Below are positions 26,001 through 33,653 of a stretch of DNA of 64,000 nt, piece after piece; the first letter of the stretch is position 1; every line of letters begins with the position of its first letter. Both the position numbers and the translations under genes were made by a program. Source of the DNA: Physcocola sp002396385 (GTDB taxonomy: Bacteria; Bacteroidota; Bacteroidia; Bacteroidales; Paludibacteraceae); contig CAMNDM010000008.1 in NCBI GenBank assembly GCA_946535435.1, positions 1-64,000 on the forward strand. Reading direction: 5' to 3'. The notes beneath the pieces are model-generated. The model was not told the origin of the DNA. It was given only the letters and a program-made list of their open reading frames with translations, and searched no databases.

Positions 26001-29000
26001 TTGAAGTGGACCCTTATTGTGAGGGCAAACTTACCGATGCTGAGGCGAACGAGATAGCTAACAAGTTTGTTGACCTCGGACAGTTGGAGGTTTACAGCTT
26101 GAAAAATGATGCCGGCACTGACTTGGCTGGTGCTTCTGTCCTTTCTTCTCTTGCCGCCGATTTGGCTGGCCTGACCGCTGGCGATCATACTTACACCATG
26201 CAGGTGAAAGATGCGGTGACTGGCTGTATGAGCGAAGACTCTACAATAACCGTTAAGGTGAATGCGGTGCCAGACGCTCCTGCTGTGAATGACCTTTCAA
26301 TGCTGAAAGAAAATGCGTCTGAAACAGTAGAACCTGGAGCTACCGCTTCTACCGATTGTACAATTACTTGGTATACGAAGAAGGATTTGAGCGATGGCTC
26401 TACAACTGCTCCTAAACAAGATAAAAGTATTCCTGGTACTTATGTTTACTATGTCAGCCAGACAAGTGCCGATGGTTGCGAGAGCGACACTACCCACTTT
26501 ACAGTAACTGTAAACGATGCTCCTAAACCAAATACACGCGATACTGTAATCTGTAAGGGTGAATTGGTTGATTTGGCGGGACGTGTGACCCGTTTGAATT
26601 CCGATTATCTTTTGAATTGGTATACTTCTGAGTCAGCTCCAAAGGGTACTGGCGATAATGCTGCTCCTACATTCTCTGAAACAAAGCCTGGTCAGTATAC
26701 CTATTATGTGTCTCAGACCAACCAGATTACTGGTGCTGAAAGTGAGAAGGCAAGTTTCACTGTAACGGTTGTTGGTGTTGATCCGGCTACTGTTCTTGTT
26801 CCTGAAACAACTTATTGTAAGGGTGAGCCTAATCCAGCCAGTGTGGCTACAATGGTCAAGGTGGCAAGCGATGAGGCCAATTATATCTATGCTGATGAAG
26901 CGGGTATGATCTGGACTGACGGTAGTGGCTCGGTATTGTCGGCCAGCCAGCTTGTTCCTGTTACTGACGTTGAAATGACCACCAGCTACCTTTACTCTGT
27001 TGTGCAGACCTATACCATTCCTTCGTCGGCTGCACAATGTAAGGGCGAGCCTGTAAGCGTGGCAGTTAATGTTACGGTTGTAGATGAACCTAAGGGTGAC
27101 CACGTAGTTAACTACTTGAAGAGCGATGGCGCTGACAATGGCGGCAAGTTCGTTGATGTTCTTACGAAGAACCCTTCTGTAGCAGTTCCTGATGCCGGTT
27201 GCACCTTGGTATGGTACGATGCGGCTGGTGTGAAGTTGAATTCGGCTCCAACACCTCCATACGACCCTAACCAGTCGGAGGATGTTGAGTTTGTATACTA
27301 CGTTAGCCAGGTAAATGCCAATGGTTGCGAAAGTGAGTCAACCAAAGTGGTTGTGACGGTTTCTTCATCTCCTATGCCAACTGCAAACCATGTTGCTTAT
27401 TGTGAAGCCGATCCTGACGCTGCTTCCACTCCGCTCACTGCTAACATCCAGACTACTGGTACCGGTAATGATACGGAAAGCGACTACGAGTTGGTATGGT
27501 ATGGCGAAACCAACCCTAACGAGTTGACTAATGCGCAAAAAGAGGCGTTGGAGTCTACTACTGCTCCTACTCCTTCAAATAAGATAACCGATGGGTCTAC
27601 CAAACAGATTTACACTTACTATGTGGCCCAAAAGAATGTTCACACTGGTGCTGTGAGCCGTGCAATAGCTGTTTGTGACACCGTTTATGCTGCTCCTGTT
27701 CTTGTAACGAACAATCCGTCTCCGGTTTGTGAACCTGCAACCGTTGACTTGTCGAGCAAGGAAATCTGGAAAGATGCGGTTCCTCAGAACTGGGTAATGG
27801 CTTGGCTCGACGAATCGCAGCAGAATCCGGTGGGTGAGCCTACCGAGATCAAACAGTCGGGTACATTCTATGCAAAAGCTTATTTTAAAGTGCAAGGAAA
27901 GCAATGTACTTCGAACTTGGCCGAAATCAATGTCGAGGTACACTACATCCGTGGATTGGCAATCGAGGGCTCGAACACTACTTGTCCACAAACGGGTGTC
28001 GATTTGACTGCTGTATATGATGAAATCAATCCTAGCGCACAAGCTTTGTTCAAGTGGACAAGCGCTGGTGCTGGCGATGATCCTGCACCTATCAAGACTG
28101 AGACCTACTCTACACCTAATCTTGCAGGTCCTGCCGGTAACACTTATACTTACACTTTGACCGCATCGGCTGGTGCTTGTGTAGATATCAACGGAGGCAA
28201 TCACCTTATTACTATTGGCGATGGTCCTGTTGAGGGTTCTGTGAAGATATCGGAAGAAGGAAATACAGAATCGACTACTGAAACGGTGACTGACAAAGGT
28301 CTGGTATTCTATTCGTGTGGCAACCCTGTGACAATCGACCTTTCTGGCGTAAACAAGACAGATGGTGATTTCGATTGGACTATTGCCGGCGGAATCATTC
28401 ATACCGGTGCCACTTACACCATTGACAAACCAACCAATACTGTTTACCACATTGAATATGTGAACAACTGTAAGACTGGTTTCGATATTCAAATAATCAG
28501 TGTCCCAGTTGCTGTAACCTCAACCAATACCCCTGTAGTGGTCTGCGATGGCCAGGACTTCAGTGCTGAGTTGACTATTGCTTGTGTTGAGAATACTTAC
28601 AAGATTGCATGGTTCCAAGACGGTAAAGAACTGATTGGTCAGACCGACCGTGTGTTGTCGTTCTCGCCTGCAACTCCTGAAAACGATGGTGTTTACTCTT
28701 ATAAAGTAACCAACCGTGGATGTACGGTTGAGGAAAAGATTGCTCAGGGCGAACCTGTCAAGGTGAAACCTTACATCGAATTTACAGCACAGCCTGAGTA
28801 CATTGTTCGTAACGGTGACCCATTGTCAGTTCCTCTGTCTATTACTGTACCTGCTGTTGGTGAACCTTCAAGCATTGAATGGACTGAGGGCGGCGTAAGT
28901 TTTGCATCTGGCAATCCTCTCACTTTGTCAGCGGTAACTGCCGACCATAACTTTAAGGTGGTGTTGTCTGACGATGACTACTGTTCTGCTGAGGGTAGTG

Positions 29001-30322
29001 TGGTAGTAAAGAAGGATGCTCGTTTGAAACTGAATGTACAGCTTGATGACCAGATGTGTGCAAGTGACTTCCGTGAACTTGTTATCGATACTACTGGTAC
29101 TGGTCGCTTTATCTTCCCTGAACGCATGCAGATCTACATTGTAGAGAATGTTGGTGGCGAATCGAAGAAGATTGAAGGCGGTTGGATTTGGAAGGACAAT
29201 ATGCTCCGTTATACGGTTAAACCTGCTTCAGATGCGATTTACACTGTAAACTTCATTTATCGTGAGGGTGAACCTGAAGAGCAGACTGAAACTGTAACGA
29301 AGACTTTGAAAGTGCTCCCTCCTATCGAAATTGTATTGCCGGAAGGCTTGAAACTTTGTGGTGATGGTGATAACAATTTCGATATTGAGTTAGAGTCTGT
29401 AACTCCTACTGGTACTTTGGTTACCTGGGATGACGATGAGTCAATTGTGTCTGGTCGTGATGGTAATTCTATAACCATTAATCCTGTATTCGATGAGTCG
29501 GCCTCTTCTAACAGTTTCTATAAGTCGTATAAGTTGACCGCTTCTTACAGCATTTGTTCTGAAGTCACTAAGTATGTGACCGTAAGGGTTGACCGTCCGT
29601 TGGTCGGCGAATTGAAAGGTCCTGAAATCATTTGTGAGGGTACTACTGCTACAATCGACGCTTCTGATTACAATTCGGATACCTACACATGGACTAGCCA
29701 AGACGACGAGAAGTTCCCTGAAAAGGCTGTCTCTCCTGCAATTTATGTCACTCCAACCTATTCATCGACCTACAATGTGGAGATGACCCGCGGTGAGTGT
29801 TCGGCAGAAGACAGTTGGTCTGTTATTGTGTCGGCTAAACCTGAAATTGTAAGTATCGATTCTATTAAGTATCATACCCGTACAATTCAGGTAAGTGGTG
29901 GCGCTACTCCTTATCACTTCTTTATTGAAGATGTGACACCAACCCCTGTAACCGATGCAACAATCGACAACATACCATTCGGTTACCATAATGTTGCAGT
30001 GGTTGACGATGCGGGTTGTTCGGTAGTAGCAGGCTTTAATGTTCTTTCTCCTGGTATTAAAATTCCTAAGATTTTATCTCCTAACGGTGATGGTGTTGAC
30101 GACCGTATCACATCTCCTGTAATCAAGGAGGCTTATCCTGATGCAAAGATTTGCATCTACGACCGTTATGGTAAGAAGTTGGCCGAGTATAAAGGCTCGG
30201 ACGAAGGTTGGGATGGTACTTATGGAGGTAAGGAAATGAAGTCTACCGACTATTGGTACGAAATCGAAATCCAAGAATTGCAACAGACTTATACTGGCCA
30301 CTTCACTCTGATGCGTCAATAA
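23075..30322 (+). CDS. Giant exported protein: RCC1 propeller, Ig-like array, type B T9SS sorting domain
   Basis: A 2415-residue surface protein. Signal peptide at 1-22 (LISACSLLTLLAGNAFS). Residues about 25-450 hold seven RCC1-type blades, each with a hydrophobic-Gly-W-G core (YLYTWGNN, VVYAWGDN, RVVGWGSG, NLYGIGPW, YVWSWGNG, LVYWGCNE, YYVWGLND), enough for one closed seven-bladed propeller. Then come Ig-like or PKD-like modules; at least six share a closing YTY-YVSQ-like strand (around residues 1039, 1124, 1208, 1303, 1407 and 1514) and paired Cys. The last 88 residues (IPKILSPNGDGVDDRI, CIYDRYGKKL, GWDGTYGGK, DYWYEIEI) are a type B (gliding-motility-associated, CHU_C) sorting domain, so export is by T9SS. 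Pro is written almost only as CCT or CCA, unlike neighbours. Adhesion or matrix role is inferred; no enzyme domain seen. Confidence 0.9.
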   Translation: MIKRLISACSLLTLLAGNAFSQSMTISGGNDHGLIICAQGYLYTWGNNTDKTIGGPLLGIDPAGAEGANASAEFVTKPSRVKSGNLTFSMVTSGSGAFNLALSCHKVVYAWGDNKQSGCGQGSGAGNIVEFPTPVLKGETPGYTIDGQPGGDYLGGVTYIAASTNSGFAIMNDGRVVGWGSGEWNAKKGAEAMVPSYIKTKDGKDITNVTHISGGDDNLLIRTADGNLYGIGPWNGSGKVTTTTYATPVVKEEDGTPLTDIRMSAAGDVCGFAVTGDGYVWSWGNGGWGGSTGQEKQGLTHYGALRVSSGEYKTISGEEYLTDVKEVIGGRGHGAAVTKEGYLVYWGCNEGNGGVAPVDAATAKKWSSGAQGVLPVLARYCDASGKPGPLVDDAVSISRGDNFDFMVNDKDEYYVWGLNDMGQCGTGGSVEKYNCLTKLTTIPCEIQDNCPTVFMIDRIKCPGEEIELDCGFVVPKGKEERYYVTWWFNGKVLNTSTKDASEAERLADKFNKASIFVTEPGEYKVKVEYIGLNIPCDACEPDSTTITVSDMMMPIDTVITSMNCVADPLSPSASDMICYEFAVNSDFYTSKQKATFAVFSTETSKDTLDQYSSNGGGSPIKFCVTGDKIGKTEVHDNKDEESKDTTYTVWLEDITSFETYLYKDEKGSLFKTGGSFQSYGLLIDAYSDADLKSFDIAAKSYSGEAQITATPVVYMAAKNTNGIYVVGDVFWTGKTQTFTIDDSGPNLCTVKCDVRLPGSPARGVRYILGMNFKGNCTVYEFGAPAQKQNSPEFVSPVIDSEKFGIYAMGATANSYTASSNGSTKLCYANILFGKLTDYDCGRIKLTAKYGCPPCNQPDGIVEIASTVEAKNDTVSLCRETGGTTLSVENIAKASEPTAAFDILWFKTATMADADAIQKDLKATSSSIKVNWEDIPEGTSQKYYLKIRDNEKPEASSCWVIDTIVIKANKVPTVPLIEVDPYCEGKLTDAEANEIANKFVDLGQLEVYSLKNDAGTDLAGASVLSSLAADLAGLTAGDHTYTMQVKDAVTGCMSEDSTITVKVNAVPDAPAVNDLSMLKENASETVEPGATASTDCTITWYTKKDLSDGSTTAPKQDKSIPGTYVYYVSQTSADGCESDTTHFTVTVNDAPKPNTRDTVICKGELVDLAGRVTRLNSDYLLNWYTSESAPKGTGDNAAPTFSETKPGQYTYYVSQTNQITGAESEKASFTVTVVGVDPATVLVPETTYCKGEPNPASVATMVKVASDEANYIYADEAGMIWTDGSGSVLSASQLVPVTDVEMTTSYLYSVVQTYTIPSSAAQCKGEPVSVAVNVTVVDEPKGDHVVNYLKSDGADNGGKFVDVLTKNPSVAVPDAGCTLVWYDAAGVKLNSAPTPPYDPNQSEDVEFVYYVSQVNANGCESESTKVVVTVSSSPMPTANHVAYCEADPDAASTPLTANIQTTGTGNDTESDYELVWYGETNPNELTNAQKEALESTTAPTPSNKITDGSTKQIYTYYVAQKNVHTGAVSRAIAVCDTVYAAPVLVTNNPSPVCEPATVDLSSKEIWKDAVPQNWVMAWLDESQQNPVGEPTEIKQSGTFYAKAYFKVQGKQCTSNLAEINVEVHYIRGLAIEGSNTTCPQTGVDLTAVYDEINPSAQALFKWTSAGAGDDPAPIKTETYSTPNLAGPAGNTYTYTLTASAGACVDINGGNHLITIGDGPVEGSVKISEEGNTESTTETVTDKGLVFYSCGNPVTIDLSGVNKTDGDFDWTIAGGIIHTGATYTIDKPTNTVYHIEYVNNCKTGFDIQIISVPVAVTSTNTPVVVCDGQDFSAELTIACVENTYKIAWFQDGKELIGQTDRVLSFSPATPENDGVYSYKVTNRGCTVEEKIAQGEPVKVKPYIEFTAQPEYIVRNGDPLSVPLSITVPAVGEPSSIEWTEGGVSFASGNPLTLSAVTADHNFKVVLSDDDYCSAEGSVVVKKDARLKLNVQLDDQMCASDFRELVIDTTGTGRFIFPERMQIYIVENVGGESKKIEGGWIWKDNMLRYTVKPASDAIYTVNFIYREGEPEEQTETVTKTLKVLPPIEIVLPEGLKLCGDGDNNFDIELESVTPTGTLVTWDDDESIVSGRDGNSITINPVFDESASSNSFYKSYKLTASYSICSEVTKYVTVRVDRPLVGELKGPEIICEGTTATIDASDYNSDTYTWTSQDDEKFPEKAVSPAIYVTPTYSSTYNVEMTRGECSAEDSWSVIVSAKPEIVSIDSIKYHTRTIQVSGGATPYHFFIEDVTPTPVTDATIDNIPFGYHNVAVVDDAGCSVVAGFNVLSPGIKIPKILSPNGDGVDDRITSPVIKEAYPDAKICIYDRYGKKLAEYKGSDEGWDGTYGGKEMKSTDYWYEIEIQELQQTYTGHFTLMRQ

Positions 30323-30343
30323 GGCTTGTTAGTTGAATATATG

Positions 30344-30374
30344 AAAGCACCCGGTGTTTATCGGGTGCTTTTTT
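30344..30374 (+). terminator. Terminator after the giant gene
   Basis: AAAGCACCCG (30344-30353) pairs with CGGGTGCTTT (30362-30371), loop of 8, followed by T. Confidence 0.9.
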
Positions 30375-30375
30375 G

Positions 30376-30406
30376 TTGTGTGCACTAGAGTTATTTTGTA
30401 ATTTTG
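30376..30406 (+). promoter_or_regulatory. Promoter of cysE
   Basis: TTG at 30376-30378, 20-base spacer, TAATTTTG at 30399-30406; the ATG at 30426 follows 19 bases later. Confidence 0.65.
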
Positions 30407-30425
30407 TACACTATTTTATGTTAGT

Positions 30426-31331
30426 ATGGCTACGCACAAGAAGATTGATACCAAATTAATGTCGGTAATTGATTCATTATCTGATTTCGACTCTTTTAAA
30501 AATACTTGTCATACAAGTGATGGCCTTCCGTTCCCATCGGAGGCTAAGTTGAGACAGATAGTTGAACTTACACGCGAAATTTTGTTCCCGGGCTATTTCG
30601 GGAATTCGTTCGTTGATAAAAACACCTTGAAATTCCACATGGGTGTCAATGTTGAGCGTTTAAGCGCCTGTCTGACTGAGCAAGTGATGGCCGGATTGTG
30701 CTTTGAAATAAAAAACGATCAGGCGGCGCTTGAAAAAAACAGAGAGGATGCCCGTCGCATTTCTTCTGATTTCATTGCCCAGTTGCCTGAAATGAGAAGA
30801 GTGTTGATGACAGATGTGGTTGCCGCATACAATGGCGATCCGGCAGCTAAAAGCTTTGGTGAGATCATTCTCTGTTATCCGACTTTTAAAGCCGTTTCGA
30901 ATCACCGTATGGCGCATGCCCTGCTTAAGTTGGGGGTTCCCCTTATACCTCGAATTATTTCAGAAATGGCCCATTCCGAGACGGGCATTGATATCCATCC
31001 AGGTGCTACAATTGGCGGTTATTTCTCTATTGACCATGGAACAGGTGTGGTTATTGGCGAAACTGCCATTATCGGTAACAATGTCAAACTTTACCAAGGC
31101 GTAACTCTAGGTGCGAAAAACTTCCCATTAGATGATAATGGGAATCCGATTAAGGATTTACCTCGTCACCCAATTGTGGAGGATAATGTCATTATCTATT
31201 GTAATGCAACGGTCTTGGGCCGAATTACCATAGGAGAAGGTGCTACCATTGGTGGTAATGTTTGGGTTACCAACGACGTGCCAAAAGGAGAGAAAGTGTT
31301 CCAATCGAAAGTACAGCAAATTTCAAAATAA
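30426..31331 (+). CDS. cysE: Serine O-acetyltransferase
   Basis: CysE acetylates L-serine with acetyl-CoA, the first step of cysteine synthesis. The 301-residue protein has the helical N-terminal domain followed by the left-handed beta-helix of hexapeptide repeats: GIDIHPGATIGGYFSIDHGTG with the catalytic His-Gly-Thr-Gly region, VVIGETAIIGNNVKLYQGVTLGA, and VIIYCNATVLGRITIGEGATIGGNV. DLPRHPIVEDNV is also conserved. The N-terminal domain is longer than in E. coli CysE, as is usual for Bacteroidales. Own promoter upstream; a terminator hairpin separates it from birA. Cytoplasmic; probably subject to cysteine feedback. Confidence 0.95.
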   Translation: MATHKKIDTKLMSVIDSLSDFDSFKNTCHTSDGLPFPSEAKLRQIVELTREILFPGYFGNSFVDKNTLKFHMGVNVERLSACLTEQVMAGLCFEIKNDQAALEKNREDARRISSDFIAQLPEMRRVLMTDVVAAYNGDPAAKSFGEIILCYPTFKAVSNHRMAHALLKLGVPLIPRIISEMAHSETGIDIHPGATIGGYFSIDHGTGVVIGETAIIGNNVKLYQGVTLGAKNFPLDDNGNPIKDLPRHPIVEDNVIIYCNATVLGRITIGEGATIGGNVWVTNDVPKGEKVFQSKVQQISK

Positions 31332-31342
31332 AGATTTTAAGG

Positions 31343-31372
31343 GGCGGCTGTGAATGCCGCCTTTCTTTTTTT
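31343..31372 (+). terminator. Terminator-like hairpin abutting the birA start codon
   Basis: GGCGGC (31343-31348), loop TGTGAAT, GCCGCC (31356-31361), then a T-rich tract (TTTCTTTTTTT) ending at the base before the birA ATG (31373). It would end cysE transcripts or act as an attenuator for birA. Confidence 0.75.
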
Positions 31373-32119
31373 ATGGATTCAATTATTCATTTTAATGTCG
31401 TAGGCTCGACCAACGACGAAATGCAACGTCTGTTAACAGTTAACCGTGATGACGTGGCCGAGGGAACCCTTGTCTATGCAGATGAACAAACAAATGGACG
31501 TGGTCAGGTTGGAAACCATTGGGAGTCGGAACCTGGTAAGAACTTGTTGGCCTCTATCGTTTTGTTTCCCGATTTCCTTCCTGCCGACCGCCAATTCTTG
31601 GTGACACAAATCGGGGCCCTCGCTGTTCGTGATTTCCTAACTTTACATGTCGGATTAAACAGCGTGACGGTAAAGTGGCCGAATGATGTCTACGTGCAGG
31701 ACAAAAAAATTAGCGGGACACTCAATGAGGCCATGTTGATGGGGAAGCGTATGGCTTATGTGATTTTGGGTGTTGGTATAAATTTGAATCAGAAGACATT
31801 CTCCTCTTATCCTGTCAATCCGGTTTCTGTGTCGCATTTAACGGAAAAAGAGTTTGATGTTGATCGAGCTGCGCTTCTGTTGCGGCAGTGTGTCATGTTG
31901 CGTTATATGCAGTTGGTAAATGGTGAAGAAGAACAGATAAGGTCGGAGTATTTGTCTGTAATGTATAGAAGACACGGTTTTTATGAGTATGAAGACGATT
32001 CTGGATGCGTTTTTTCTGCTAAATTGGTGACTGTACATCCCGAAGGAGAATTGGAACTCGAACTGCGGGATGGAAAACACCGTACCTTCCTGTTTAAACA
32101 GGTGAAATTTGTGCTGTAA
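31373..32119 (+). CDS. birA: Biotin--[acetyl-CoA-carboxylase] ligase
   Basis: BirA makes biotinyl-AMP and attaches biotin to the lysine of biotin carboxyl carrier proteins. This 248-residue form starts directly with the catalytic domain (HFNVVGSTNDEMQRL) and lacks the N-terminal DNA-binding domain, so it is not the biotin repressor type. Key motifs are TNGRGQVGNHWES (the GRGRxG adenylate loop, here with Q), KWPNDVYVQDKKISGTLNEA with the catalytic Lys, and YVILGVGINLNQ. The open frame reaches back to 31262 inside cysE, but those residues are not family-like and the ATG at 31373 is preferred. A hairpin with a T tract touches this ATG. Confidence 0.92.
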   Translation: MDSIIHFNVVGSTNDEMQRLLTVNRDDVAEGTLVYADEQTNGRGQVGNHWESEPGKNLLASIVLFPDFLPADRQFLVTQIGALAVRDFLTLHVGLNSVTVKWPNDVYVQDKKISGTLNEAMLMGKRMAYVILGVGINLNQKTFSSYPVNPVSVSHLTEKEFDVDRAALLLRQCVMLRYMQLVNGEEEQIRSEYLSVMYRRHGFYEYEDDSGCVFSAKLVTVHPEGELELELRDGKHRTFLFKQVKFVL

Positions 32120-32148
32120 GTTGTTTTTAATAGCGTGTTTTGTGATAA

Positions 32149-32185
32149 AATGCTCGTTTTTCTTATGAAAATCGAGCATTGTTTT
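32149..32185 (+). terminator. Terminator after birA
   Basis: AATGCTCG-T-TTTTC, loop TTAT, GAAAA-T-CGAGCATT: a 13-bp stem with one T-T mismatch (32149-32180), followed by GTTTT. Confidence 0.85.
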
Positions 32186-32365
32186 ATTGTTTTACTGGAA
32201 TCTGACGAAAATTCTTTCTTTTTGTCGATTATATTTTATAACTAATAGCGGTTGTCCCGTAATAATCTGTTATTGGAATACCTTTTTATCCTCCTTGTTT
32301 GTTAGAATCTCTAAATTGTTTTCGCAAAGACGGGTGTATTGCGCCTTTTCGTGAAAAATCGGATT

Positions 32366-32373
32366 TAACTTTG
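32366..32373 (+). promoter_or_regulatory. -7 box of the porin-glnK-amt operon
   Basis: TAACTTTG matches TAnnTTTG. No good -33 TTTG sits at the normal spacing, which would fit a promoter that needs an activator, as might be expected for a nitrogen-regulated operon; that last point is inference. Confidence 0.5.
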
Positions 32374-32486
32374 TGGTGTAAACAAAAGATAGCAGAAATT
32401 AAAGTTTGATGACTTTTTGGTAAGTGAATTTGATTTTTACTATTAAAAAGATAGAATTATAGAGGTTTTAATAAAATTATTTCAGT

Positions 32487-33215
32487 ATGGTTAAAAAGAT
32501 TACATTCGTAGTGGCTTTGGCAACAGTGAGCTTGCAACCACTAGTGGCACAGGAAGAGGTTGCCGAGACCTCAAAGGAGGCAAAAGTAAAAGTGGAGGCT
32601 GGTGCCGATTTGGTAAGCACGTATGTATGGCGTGGCCAGCAATTGTCAGCAGCGGCTTTCCAGCCCGGCGTTAGCATGAACGTTGGTGGTTTCTCGTTAG
32701 GTGTTTGGGGGTCTGCCGATTTTGAACATGCAATAAATGAATTCGACTGGTTTGCAAGTTATTCAATAAGCGGCTTCTCTATTGGTTTGACTGATTATTG
32801 CGGTGCCGCTGCCCGTCAGGATGACGGGACATTCCCTAGGTATGGCGATTACGACAATCACATTCTGGAACTGAACACCGCTTTCGATTTCGGTGAAGTC
32901 TGCAAGAAATTCGCACTAACAATTTCTGCCAACGTGAACTTGGTTAACGACAAAGATGGGGCTGGTGATGAACAATACTCAACCTATATCGAACTCGGAT
33001 ATCCGGTTAAAGCAGGTTCTGTAGGAGTCGATTTTGCAGTTGGCCTGACTCCGTTCGAGGGTGCTTACTCCGACAATTTCAACCTTGTAAACCTCTCGGT
33101 GAAAGCGAGCAAGGAACTGCAGTTTACACCATCGTTCAGTCTGCCTGTCTATGCGCAGGGTATAGTGAACCCTTATAGTGAACAGGCGTATCTGGCGTTC
33201 GGTATAACATTCTAA
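32487..33215 (+). CDS. Outer-membrane beta-barrel protein (TorF-like putative porin) of the nitrogen module
   Basis: A 242-residue exported protein with signal peptide (MVKKITFVVALATVSLQPLVAQ) and then alternating beta strands rich in aromatic and Gly residues, e.g. ADLVSTYVWRGQQLSAAAF, SLGVWGSADFE, FDWFASYSISGFSIGLTDY, ending in AYLAFGITF with a terminal Phe, the outer-membrane insertion signal. The WRG motif after the first strand is typical of TorF-like putative porins. It is followed after 34 bases by a P-II gene and then an ammonium transporter, an arrangement common in Bacteroides, so it probably admits ammonium or small nitrogen compounds through the outer membrane. Confidence 0.82.
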   Translation: MVKKITFVVALATVSLQPLVAQEEVAETSKEAKVKVEAGADLVSTYVWRGQQLSAAAFQPGVSMNVGGFSLGVWGSADFEHAINEFDWFASYSISGFSIGLTDYCGAAARQDDGTFPRYGDYDNHILELNTAFDFGEVCKKFALTISANVNLVNDKDGAGDEQYSTYIELGYPVKAGSVGVDFAVGLTPFEGAYSDNFNLVNLSVKASKELQFTPSFSLPVYAQGIVNPYSEQAYLAFGITF

Positions 33216-33249
33216 AAACTTATCTTACCCCAAATAAATTATTACAGAT

Positions 33250-33603
33250 ATGAAAAAACTGGAAGCCATTATCAGAAAGACGAAGTTCGATGACGTCCGC
33301 GACGCCTTGTTAGAGGCTGACATCGAATGGTTCTCATTCTACGAGGTTAGAGGTATGGGAAAGTCGTTACAGTCGCGTATCTATCGTGGTGTAATGTACG
33401 ACACCAGTATCATTGAGCGAATGCTCGTGTCGATTGTCGTGCGCGACATAAATGTGGAAAAGACCGTTCAGGCTATCATAAAGGCTGCCCGTACGGGTGA
33501 CGTGGGCGATGGAAGAATCTGGGTAATACCCGTAGAGGATGCCATCAGAATACGGACCGGTGAGCGGGGAGACATCTCTCTTTACGATGCCGAAAAGGAA
33601 TAA
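33250..33603 (+). CDS. glnK: P-II family nitrogen regulator
   Basis: A 117-residue trimeric signal protein that binds ATP/ADP and 2-oxoglutarate and gates the adjacent ammonium channel. It shows KKLEAIIRKTKFDDVRDAL at the N-terminus, a T-loop RIYRGVMYDTS with Tyr45 and Tyr50, and the C-terminal GDVGDGRIWVIPVEDAIRIRTGERG. The second Tyr is at the position uridylylated in enteric P-II proteins, but whether a GlnD acts on it here cannot be told. The T-loop sequence differs from enteric GlnB/GlnK. Genetic linkage to amt (50 bases before its preferred ATG) marks it as GlnK. Confidence 0.95.
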   Translation: MKKLEAIIRKTKFDDVRDALLEADIEWFSFYEVRGMGKSLQSRIYRGVMYDTSIIERMLVSIVVRDINVEKTVQAIIKAARTGDVGDGRIWVIPVEDAIRIRTGERGDISLYDAEKE

Positions 33604-33653
33604 ACACTTTAAGTTAGACAGTGAATATAGATTACCCCAAAAGAAATGTTACT

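Larger units (their letters stand above)
32120..32486 (+). other. Intergenic region between birA and the porin gene
   Basis: This 367-base gap contains the birA terminator (32149-32185) and the -7 box TAACTTTG (32366-32373) of the nitrogen module, with a leader of about 107 bases before 32487. The AT-rich stretch 32186-32340 holds no ORF or repeat that I can support; it could carry nitrogen-responsive operator sites. Confidence 0.5.

Noticed and set aside
27575..28492. Minus-strand frame of 305 codons inside the giant gene
   Set aside because: Antisense to the Ig-like array; long frames without stops are expected opposite a gene with this codon bias.
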